64,000 bases of DNA from Lingula anatina (Eukaryota > Brachiopoda > Lingulata > Lingulida > Lingulidae), in the NCBI RefSeq assembly GCF_001039355.2, contig NW_019775867.1, forward strand, positions 121,800-185,799, given 5' to 3'. Shown one piece after another: positions 34,501-43,500 of this stretch. The notes under the pieces are model-generated. The model did no database searches and was not told the origin of the DNA. It saw only the letters and a list, made by a program, of their open reading frames with translations. The translations under genes and the position numbers were made by a program. Every line of letters starts with the position of its first letter. The first letter of the stretch is position 1.

Positions 34501-35239
34501 TAGGTATTACATATTGATAAATACCTTATAATTTCAATGCAATATCAGCTGATAAATAAAATGTTCTCCAACAGGTACTTTTAAATAGTAGTGTTTTCCA
34601 GAGTGTTGTCCATTTCAGTCCATGATAATTTTTTTTTTTTTTTTGTCTTTAAGCGTCCAAATATAGTTGCTCAATGAAATCTGATGGTTTTTGGGTATGT
34701 ACTTTAAACACATTTTACACTAAGTGTCCAAATTCAGAGCTGCACAAGTTGTCACTTGTGTCGACTCAATGGTCCCAAAGTTACGACTTTACATGGCGCA
34801 TGAGACTTTACTATCAAATTAACAAATGCCTGCTTTGTGCGATCATATACAATGATATTCCTTCTAGATGTATGCCTAAATTCGCTCTATAGAAGTGTCA
34901 TTTGTTGTCTAAATTAGGGTCCTATGACGTAAGTTATAAATGAAACATGAGCAAGAAATAAGCTCAAGTTAAAAAATAGTCTAACATGAAAGAGAGAGGA
35001 TGGATAATGCCAGTAAAGACTAGAAGAACTTCTTACCTGGAATCAAACTTGGAACCATCTGTTTTAAGTGTGCCAGTATAGTGCATAGAAAGCATGTCAC
35101 CGGGTTTTGCCTTCCTCTCGCATTCTTCGGGTTTAAAAACTGTCTCAACTTGGAGCTCCTCTTGTTCTTCGACTTTCTCCTCAGATGCAAGAGCTAAAAC
35201 AGCGAGCATAAAAGTCGGCAAATACTTGAAAAGATTCAT
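22517..35239 (-). CDS. FKBP14: FKBP14-like ER prolyl isomerase with EF-hands (4 exons, complete)
   Basis: Exons 35239-35037, 31439-31294, 25647-25517 and 22681-22517 join in phase to 645 nt, giving 214 residues plus stop (human FKBP14 is 211). Residues 1-19 form a hydrophobic signal peptide ([19 protein letters not shown]). The FKBP domain follows, with [42 protein letters not shown] and [13 protein letters not shown]. Two canonical EF-hand loops follow: [12 protein letters not shown] (about 149-160) and [12 protein letters not shown] (about 194-205). The C-terminus KHDEL is an ER-retrieval signal. Proteins of this family are calcium-binding peptidyl-prolyl isomerases that assist procollagen folding in the ER lumen. 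FKBP7 and FKBP2 are alternatives: the isomerase core resembles FKBP2, but the EF-hands, HDEL, length and the PLEKHA8 neighbour favour FKBP14. Confidence 0.93.
23668..24420 (-). pseudogene. Non-LTR retrotransposon RT C-terminus in FKBP14 intron 3
   Basis: A 191-codon open frame (24246-23671) reads [74 protein letters not shown] and [10 protein letters not shown], the typical C-terminal end of CR1/L2/jockey-type reverse transcriptases. Upstream, [16 protein letters not shown] continues the match. It lies in the same orientation as FKBP14. The RT core and endonuclease are absent, so it is a 5'-truncated copy, but the surviving frame is unbroken, which implies recent insertion or a host role. Confidence 0.88.
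24430..25445 (-). repeat. Family C repeat, reverse, with nested B2 element
   Basis: Reverse copies of GTGACTTTGAACTTC, the GCCAATATGTGAAAAATG motif, TGCAATATTACATAATGC and TATGAGTTTATTTCCA. A B2 MITE interrupts it at about 24680-24893. The right end has ATATCTGTGTCTGTACATAA. Confidence 0.75.
24680..24893 (+). mobile_element. Harbinger-like MITE (family B2), full copy nested in family C
   Basis: Left end GGCTGCATTCCCAGAGCTTT preceded by TAA. Right end CTGGAAATGGGGTC followed by TTA. Internal blocks CTAGATTACTGTCAGATAAT, GTCCCGCCTACTACAAGCTG, CTGACAGCTATTTAGCGTGA, CCCAGGGAGTTAGGTCGATC recur at 54005-54223. Confidence 0.8.
25517..25647 (-). CDS. FKBP14: FKBP14 exon 3: last FKBP strand and first EF-hand
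   Basis: Reads [20 protein letters not shown], then [18 protein letters not shown]. The EF loop has Asp1, Asn3, Asp5, Leu8 and Glu12 in place. The acceptor is CCCCCAG and the donor is GAG/GTAAAG. Confidence 0.94.
26552..28419. mobile_element. Family D DNA element, 1.87 kb, inverted ends
   Basis: Left end CTACGGTAATGTGCCAAGCA; right end reads TTGTTTGGCATATTACCGTA G, its imperfect inverted repeat. A second copy lies in reverse at 60119-61712, with shared blocks (e.g. AGACTTGCC, CAATAATAGTGCTTATAGAC, GTATATGGCGCC-type segment). No complete transposase is recognised, so probably non-autonomous. It lies in FKBP14 intron 2. Confidence 0.78.
28279..28323 (+). other. Short conserved ATG frame in family D
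   Basis: ATG then [14 protein letters not shown] followed by GTTTCC. The other family D copy (minus strand, about 60256-60212) reads MDVLTDAPNNLTFSK at the same place, also followed by GT. A first-exon-like unit near the right end, reading outward. Weak: two copies only. Confidence 0.3.
28612..29250 (-). repeat. Family C block with 170-codon open frame
   Basis: Minus frame 29244-28732 reads [38 protein letters not shown], then a second similar unit [19 protein letters not shown]. The same frame is open at 37026-37523. The protein is built from two copies of one ~130-bp DNA repeat, so coding is doubtful. A single N lies at 28612. Confidence 0.6.
29393..29714. mobile_element. B1 foldback element nested in family A
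   Basis: Inverted ends GGAGCATTCACATCAAGAAG and CTTCTTGATGTAAATGCTCC flank a largely palindromic interior. CAATG is present on both sides. Partly copied again after the N at 30021 (see findings). Confidence 0.78.
29529..30514. repeat. Near-identical direct duplication across a single N
   Basis: 29529-30020 and the sequence from 30022 onward both start GCAGGGGCACACTAGATAAA and run identically for about 445 bases (offset 493), joined by one N at 30021. Confidence 0.9.
31294..31439 (-). CDS. FKBP14: FKBP14 exon 2: FKBP catalytic core
   Basis: Reads [20 protein letters not shown], then [25 protein letters not shown]. The Trp and the Tyr-Gly of LGYG, which line the FKBP pocket, are present. The acceptor is ATTTCAG and the donor is GCAG/GTAACT. 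Confidence 0.95.
31454..31512. repeat. (TAAA)n microsatellite
   Basis: About 15 AAAT/TAAA units, 15 bases from the FKBP14 exon 2 acceptor, on its intron side. Confidence 0.92.
31515..31740 (-). repeat. Family C fragment, reverse
   Basis: GATCATGCTGATTTTTGAAA and TTACAGTGTCTGTATATAAA recall the 28950-29160 copy; strongly diverged. Confidence 0.45.
31741..35036. other. FKBP14 intron 1
   Basis: Mostly featureless AT-rich intron. Small family A end fragments occur near 33380-33425 (ACTAAAACCATGAGTGCTGC) and 33790-33830 (GGGACTAAAACCATGGGTAC). No coding sign. Confidence 0.5.
35037..35239 (-). CDS. FKBP14: FKBP14 exon 1: signal peptide and start of FKBP domain
   Basis: ATG at 35239-35237 opens a hydrophobic leader, then an acidic stretch ([14 protein letters not shown]), then [20 protein letters not shown]. 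The donor is CCAG/GTAAGA on the minus strand, ending in phase 2. No longer in-frame upstream ATG is needed. Confidence 0.93.
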
Positions 35240-35667
35240 TTTGTGAAAGTTTCTGTTAAAAGTTACCTTTTGTAATGCGTCAATTCCCTTGCATTACCCA
35301 GCAGCAGTGACTTAAGAGATGACAACCTGGGAACGTGGCACACTTTAAATAGGTCAACATGGGGCATATTCTCATTGGATAAATAAAAACTAGTTCAAGG
35401 TCATATTGAAGCAGTCTTAGGAACATATTTTAATTTTAGATTATTAGTGTATTTTTTTCGTGTAAAATTTACCTTTGTTTGATTTGAACATTCAGTTATT
35501 TCTATAAAAGCCAATTGGCATTTAACGTTGTAATATACCTTGACTATCTGCCAATAAAAGAAAAATAGTCAAAACAATGTACATGCAATATTATGTGGGT
35601 TCAAGGTGCTAGCTCAAATACTGTTTCCAAAGAAAATGACAAAATGAACCAGTCTGGAACTTCATGG
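35240..35667. promoter_or_regulatory. Shared bidirectional promoter of FKBP14 and PLEKHA8
   Basis: Only 428 bases separate the start codons of the divergent genes (FKBP14 ATG at 35239, PLEKHA8 ATG at 35668), so 5' UTRs and promoters must share it. It holds CCAAT-box sequences (ATTGG 35374-35378, plus others near 35511 and 35551), an ACGTGG core at 35333-35338 and a TTTAAA stretch near 35344. I see none of the window's repeat families inside it, unlike both flanking introns. Confidence 0.7.
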
Positions 35668-35707
35668 ATGGAAGGAACGTTGTGGAAATGGACAAATTAT
35701 TTTTCAG
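35668..35707 (+). CDS. PLEKHA8: PLEKHA8 exon 1: start of PH domain
   Basis: ATG then [12 protein letters not shown] plus one base of Gly, donor CAG/GTAAAT. It matches FAPP MEGVLYKWTNYLTG. An ATG four bases earlier (35664) is out of this frame. The phase-1 end fits exon 2, which begins GC/TGG. Confidence 0.93.
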
Positions 35708-38700
35708 GTAAATCACCAATAACGTATATCTTAGTATCACCCTTTAATTATAACATTTATACATAAATGTATGGATCCTCCTGCACTCACGTTCCATAAA
35801 CACAGATTGAATATTCTTATCAAATTACCGTACGGTATAGATCTTTTAGAAGTAAAAAAAAGTTATGATATTGATGCATCTATGAAGATCTACTATAAAG
35901 ATATAATATGCAATCCAAGCTTTCGCCCCCTAGGCCTTCTTCAGGGATTTTGAAAAAAAAATTGACTTTTTAAAATGTAATTTGTAATCCAAGCTTTCGG
36001 CCCCTAGGCCTTCTTCAGGGATTTTGAAAAAAAAAAAAAAAAAAAAATTATAAAAAGTATCAAACACAAGCCGAGAAAACTTTTATATCGTTAGCTTATG
36101 GCCAACCAGGACATAGCAGTCTGTCCGCAGATCTGGCATATCAATGCATAAGCGGCAATTATTACAAAAACACCTACGCGCTTGCACAAAATATTCCGCG
36201 ACATGTGTTTCGTGCCCTGTTTTCCATAAAGCTCTGTGAATAACTCATTATTCCTCTTGATACTTTTAATGAATAAAATTTAGAACTGTATGCGTGCAAT
36301 ATAAATTTCACATTTTAGTTTCGACGAAAGCCTTGTATGAGCTGTCTAAAAATAGCACATGCATTTTTCCCCAAGCTGACCATGGAATTTTGTACCCTAA
36401 AATAAAATGATTACAGAAAAAATGGACAAACTTAATTTTTTGACATAATAACGATTTATGAAACTACATGTGCTCAAATTTGGCCACGAAGAATAAATTT
36501 TTTGTACAACCTTCCATATTTGTAAAATCTCTATTTTAGTGGGAAGTATGTAGGTCAGTTGAAACTGGGAGTGTCACGTTGCACTGAGCAAGTTGCCCGA
36601 GGGCATTTTTCTCAGGGAATCTTGCATTTTTGTTAAAAATGTTGAACACTCAGCCTTTTCAAATATATTTTTATAGAATATAGTGTGTCAATGTCATAGT
36701 GAGAGTGGCTATGAAAAATAATACGCCGTGAAAAAAACGTCATCAGTCCTGCAGATTTCAGCAGCTCAGTAAGATCGCTGCCATAACATGGTTTTAGAAT
36801 GGAATAATAACCATAATAACCATTTTTATCTAAGTTACAGTGTTTTTCTTTTTTTTTCAGCCTATATGCAACACTAATAACACGATAAGTGGAAAACTGT
36901 TTTACCTTTTGACTTGAAACTTATATAGAACTGATGAATATTGATAACACACAGGTCAAGTTCAAAAATCAGCATGATCAGGCCATTATTTAATAAGTTA
37001 TATTGTTTTTTATGTAAAGACACAGATGTGTCTGTACATATTGCCATCACTTGTGTTTGTCGTCGCCGTCGTCGCCGGCACTGTGCACTTTCCTTGGAAA
37101 CACGATAAGTGGAAGGCAGTTTTACTTTTTGGCTTTATATTAACAGAGCTGATGAATATTCATAAAACGCAGGTCAAGTTCGAAAATCAGCATGATCGGG
37201 CCATTATTGTAGAAGTTATGCTGTTTTTTCACTTTTCAGCATATATGCAACACTGTAAACACATTTCAAGGAAACCCGTTAGGCCTGTTGTCATGAAACT
37301 CACAGGAGTAATTGATCTTACTAAAACACAGGTCAAGTTTGAAAATCCTCATGATTGGACCACTCTTGTAGTAGTTATGCTTTTTTTTTTCACTTTTCAG
37401 CATATATGCAACACTAAACACAATATAAGAAAAAGAAAATTGTCATTAAACTCACAGGAGTGGTCAATCCTGCTAAAATACAGGTTGAGTTCAAAAATTT
37501 GCATAATCGGGCCATTATTTTAGAAGTTATGCTGTTTTTACACATTTCCTCAGATTCAATTCTTAGGCATGTTAACAGTTTCATTATTTAATTAATAAGA
37601 TACGTAAAAGTGTTTGTTTGACATTTCCTACATCTTTACAACATTGTTAGTTGATTTTGTGAAAATGATGGTAAACTTGTTATCGTGTATTGTGTAATAA
37701 AGTTTCAAAAATGGAAATAAACTCATATCATTGCAGTTTGTCAGATTCAATCATTCACTATGTTCAGAATCTCAGAAATTGGACTTTTAACACTGCTCGA
37801 TTGATATTTTTCCCCCATCTCATCAATTTTTTAAGTTGATCATATAAAAATGGCAGTAAACTGTAAATTTTGTTTTATGTTAAAAATTGTTAAAAATGAA
37901 AAAAAAAAAAAAAAAAACATTTCAGAACACTGTTGTCTTGTTTACATTTTGGCATTTTCAAGTTGTGACTTTGAAGTTCCATGGGCCTGAAGACCTTTGC
38001 TAGTCACATTTTCTGAATATCCATGATACTAATATTTTATTATTAAAAATTGATGGTTATTATGCTGTTAAACATTATGTAATATTGCATCAAAATTTAA
38101 AGAAACCCCTATTTTGGGCACTGCTCCCATGAAGACCATTTAAGAAAAACCATATCACTTACTGTTCTCAAACTTACAAGAAAGAAACATGGGACTAAAA
38201 TACAGCTTTAGTAGGCAAAGCAGTCTGTTTGGTAAATTTTTCTGGCAATTAAACAGATTTTTGTGAAAATTTAATTTTTCACATATTTTCAAGGTGTGAC
38301 TTAGAACCTCCACGGGCTTGAAGACCCATGCTAGTCACATTTTCTGAAAATCCATGATATGTATATATTATTATTATTAAAAATTGATGGTCATTATGCT
38401 GTTAAGCATTATGTAATGTTGCATCAAAATAGAAGAAAACACAATTTTTGGTGCTGCTGCCATGATGACCATTATGGGAAAATCGTGTTACTTATGACTG
38501 TCAAACTTTTAAAAAAGAAACACAGGACTACTTTGTATCAGATGCTTCATTTTATTTGACAACACAGTGTTTATGATGGGCATGACAGGAAAAACAGTGC
38601 AAAAAAAAAAAAAAACATTCTTCTGGTTTTCGTTGATTTCTTGAAGGTGTCAATTTCTTGAAAGGCGAGTCTACCTGCAGTGCATTATCAAAATTGGTGG

Positions 38701-39733
38701 TGATTATGCCGTTAAGCATTATGTAATGTTGCATCAAAATAGAAGAAAACACAATTTTTGGTGCTGCCGCCATGATGACCATTATGGGAAAATCGTGTTA
38801 CTTATGACTGTCAAATTTTTGAAAAAGAAACACAGGACTAAAATGCAGCCTGAGTTGGACAAGCAGTCTAATTGTCTTCTTTTTCTGGAAGTTATACATT
38901 TTAGTGAAATATTCATTATTATGGTTTTCTGAATATCCATGATACTTATATTTTATCACTAAAAATTGATGGCCATTATGCTGATAAGCATTAATTAATA
39001 TCGCAATAAAGTTGAAGAAACCCCTCTTTTAGACACTGCTGCCAGGATGACCATTAAGGGAAAACCATGGTTCTTATGGTTCTCAAACTTACTGAAAAGA
39101 TTCATAGGACTGAAGTGCAGCTTGTGTTGGAAAATCAGTGTAATTGCTTTCTGTTTTGGAAGCAATGCACTTCTTTATGAAATTTTCATTTTTATGTACA
39201 GACACAGATGTGATGAATATTCATAAAATGCAGGTCAAGTTAAAAAATCAGCATGATCGGGCCATTTTTTCAAAAGTTATGCTTTTTTTTCTCTTTTTTT
39301 CAGCATATGTGCAACACTGATAACACATTTCAAGGAAAACTGATAGGCATATTGTCTTGAAACTCACAGGAGTGATCAATCTTACTAAAATACAAGTTCA
39401 AAAATCAGCTTGATTAGATGATTTTAAGAAAAGTTAGGCAGTTTTTTTCCTTTTTTTTAGTATTTTTATTTTCTTCTTTTGTCTGTACATTTGACAGCTT
39501 TGCTGTCTTGTTTTTCATACTTTTCAAAGCAAAAAGGGCTTCTGGTATTTAATCTTACCCTCTAATTGCTTTGACATATTGCTGTCTAAAATGTAGATTC
39601 TATCCTTATCAACTATTTGCAATTGGTCCAGGTACGACTCCTCAAGGCTCTTATTACAGCTGTTAGAAAACAGGCTACTATAAAGTTTATCAATTTCAAT
39701 TAGTATTTGTTCTTGATTAGTGGTTCTTTCATC

Positions 39734-39828
<95 letters not shown>

Positions 39829-40115
39829 TTTTTAACCATTTTATTTATAAAATTTCACTTCTCTAATCCAAAAAGTATTTTGTTGGTTTTTCCCCTTCTT
39901 CAGCCCACTTCACTTTTGTTTTAGCATATAAACCTTCAATGTATTCCTTACAAGTTTCCTCTTTTTCTTGTTGTACCGGTACCACCAGTGCAGTACTGGT
40001 GGCACCCATGGTTTTAGTCCTGACCTGTCTCATCCGCCGGTTTAAAAAAACAAGAGACATGTAATAACCCCAACTCCGAGCTCCAGACTGTTGAGCACTC
40101 TGTACCAAACTCACG

Positions 40116-40199
<84 letters not shown>

Positions 40200-40439
40200 T
40201 AAAATTAATAAATAAATAAATAAAGAAGAGACATGCAAGAACCCTGACACCGAGTTTTACGGGCATACCCAGAAGGTTTTTCAAATAAATCTCCTGACGA
40301 TCGGGCATACCTTCTGGGTATGCCCATGAAACTCGGAGTTGGGGTTATTGCATGTCTCTTGTTTATTTGTTTATTTATTAATTTTAATTGTGTACAAATG
40401 CTCCGGACTGTTGAGCAGTCAGTTCCACACTCATGCTTG

Positions 40440-40534
<95 letters not shown>

Positions 40535-43500
40535 AAGAGCTATGGTAATATATAAAATTATGGCAATTAAGATACCAGAAAGGGTTAATGCCTCTTTGAC
40601 CCTCTAGGTCAGTCAGTGTTTTCCATGCACGTTTACACAATTAAGAGAGCATCAGATAATCAGAATGCATCAAATACCTTTTGGGAATGTATGGGCTCTC
40701 CCCCACCCCTTTATGACATGACAAAATGATTGCCTGAATTATGTTACTGTATCTGTAGATGAATGTTTGTTTGAATGTTCAGATCAGAAGTCTAATTGCA
40801 TTATTGTAATTTTTAGGCTGGCAGTCACGTTGGTTTATTCTTGACAATGGAATCCTTTCCTATTACAAGTCTCAAGATGATGTCGAAAATGGCTGTAAGG
40901 GTTCCATTAACATGTCAGTTTGTGATGTTATTGGTGAGTACAGCTACTGTGTCACGAGATGTTGTTACTTAGTGCTGTTGCTGCTCAGTTTATATTGCAC
41001 ATCCACTTGGCAATATTTATGTTTAAGGGTCAAGGGAAGAAGGTAAAAGAGAGGTAAATCCATGTTTTTGAGGTTTTCATGTACATACAGGATATAGCCA
41101 TCACCAGTGTTTGTCATTGCCGCCGCTGTCGTCTGTATCAGGTCCCACCACCTTGCATATTGCTTCTCAGGGACACTCCCATTGACCAGGTCTCTTCATT
41201 CCACTATCTCGGGGGCCCAAGTGACATCCAAAGCCTGTTGCAAGACAGAAAACTGAAGAAGAGTTGGGCATGGGAAAAATGCATTCACCTGTCTGGGCCC
41301 AATCTTCAAGGATGCTGGCCTGTCTTTTAAAATAAAGATTCGCCTTCTCAAAACCTTTGTCTGGTAAACTCTTGTATTGCTGCAAGTCCTGAACTTTGAG
41401 AGTCCTGATTTGTTTGATATTATGTTGAGAAGTTAATCTTGGTGTTTTCTTTAATCATCCTGTGTTTAGGGTAAATTGGTGCATTTTCATGGGAGAAGCA
41501 GCCATTAGATGCCAAAAGTGAAAGCCAGAACCATAAAGCTACAGCCCTCTTGTTTGTGCAATTTGTAGAGCTTGTCAAGTGCAACACTGAAAGCGGTATC
41601 ATTTATTTTTTCATAAGGTTTAGGAGTCAGTTTTGTAAATTTATTCAAAAAGTAATGCTCAATGGTATACATTTTTCAAACTAAATTTGAATAGCAAATC
41701 ATATATTGGCAATCTTAATGTGACATTGAATTTGACCTTTGACTTACTTTCCACCATGAACTGTACTTTGCAAATAGGCAGAGATACACACATACTTTTA
41801 GTTACTGTTGAACTTGAATATTGGGAAATCAAAAATTGAGCATCTTAATGCAGTCTTGAATTTGACTACTTTTCCGACTTTTTCTCATAAAATACACATA
41901 TTTACTAGCCCATATTTCTCCAAAGTTAAAATAGATGCATCCATAGCTATGATTTAGTCTGATTTAGTTTAATCTAGTTAAAATTTGGTTTTGATTTTGG
42001 TGTTCAAAATTTCAGGGCGCTCATATTGCGAACTGTCCCTAAAGATATGCAAAGTGCCTTCTTGTGTCGCTCTGTTTGGTTAACATGTCTGATTGATGAT
42101 ATTTCATGAGCAAAGTCATTTGAACGAATATGAAAATTGCTTTCTCATCTCTCTCAGATGGTGAACAATCTCCTGCTGAATAGAGAATGGCCTTCTCGTA
42201 TAACTCAGATTAGTAAAGATGTCTGGCTGGCGATCTTCTTTGAACGAAGCTCAAAGGAATATGAGAATTGCCTTCTAGTTAGCTCACAATGGTAACAATT
42301 TCCAGTTGACAATCTTCCCCCAATGAAGTCTCTTGAACAAATAAGAAAATTACATTTTCGTCTCACTCAGATTGCAAACAATCTCCCTCTGGAGACATGA
42401 AATTCGCCTTCTTGTCTATCAGCCCTGTCATGTGCCATACGTATGAAGGTTCGTAAGGTGTCCACTTTCATAATTTGGCAGTAAGTTTGCCCAGACTTTG
42501 TTTAGGGCTTACAATTGTTTTGTACCAAATGTAAGTCACTCTTGTCACTGCTGCGTTCAGTGTGGATTATGTATTTTAAAGTAAGTTGAAACATTTTATT
42601 GAGGTTTATAAGCTTTAGGCGGTTGTTTCGTCATGACTGAAGTACAGGGTGCACTATAAAGTATTATTCAACAGGGAAGCATCATACAAGCTAGGTATGT
42701 CAAATTACTTCAAGAGAATCTGGTACAACGTCCACGGCTATCTGGACAAGCCAAGTGGTCGTTTTTCAATAATTTTGTTAGTCGTCCATCCGTCTTTGAA
42801 AATATAGACTATCTGGTGATGCCAGCAACCATCCAAATGATGACTGGATGGTTCACTGGGAAAAGCCTGTGAGAAAGCATCTGTCCCTGTCATCTCACCT
42901 GTCCGCATTGCTCTGTAAATTCTAAATCTAGAAAAAAAGGACACGTTTTACGTATTGAACTCAAAATTTGTGAAAATTTATTAGCAAATTGTTAGTTTGA
43001 AACATTTTCTGAAGGATTTACACCATTCAAGCCATCTGATTCAAGTGTTTTGTAATACTAACTTCTGGTTTCTGATTTTCATATGAAAGTCCATCCCACA
43101 GATGCCAGCAGGATTGACCTGATCATTCCAGGTGAGCAGCACTACTATGTGAAAGCCTGCACACCACAAGAGAGACAGACATGGCTGGTGGCTCTGGGCA
43201 GCTGTAAAGCTTGTCTTGCTGATGGCAAGGGAGGAACCATTGGACAGAGAGGTATTGAAATCTTGAAGACAAAGCAGGGGTTGAGAGAGGTGTTGATTTT
43301 TGCTTTAACTCTTTCAGCTTCATACATTTTTATACTTTAAACTCAGAAAATTTGCCTGCCATACAATTTCTTGATTATTTACTGAATGGTAAATCTTGTT
43401 TTTGTTACTTGAACCAAAGCAAACCTCAGAAGTTTTGAAATTTCAAGGGCTTACAAGAGCCAATAATTCTAATTTCGGTTATTTAGCAGCCAAAGGTCAA

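Noticed and set aside
22517-35239. Calling the FKBP gene FKBP2 because of its isomerase core
   Set aside because: FKBP2 lacks the two EF-hands and the length seen here; HDEL and the PLEKHA8 neighbour support FKBP14.
39739-40640. Several 60-110 codon frames rich in Ile-Tyr, Cys-Val and Arg-Glu
   Set aside because: Translations of (TA)n, (GT)n, (CA)n and (GA)n microsatellites; not genes.
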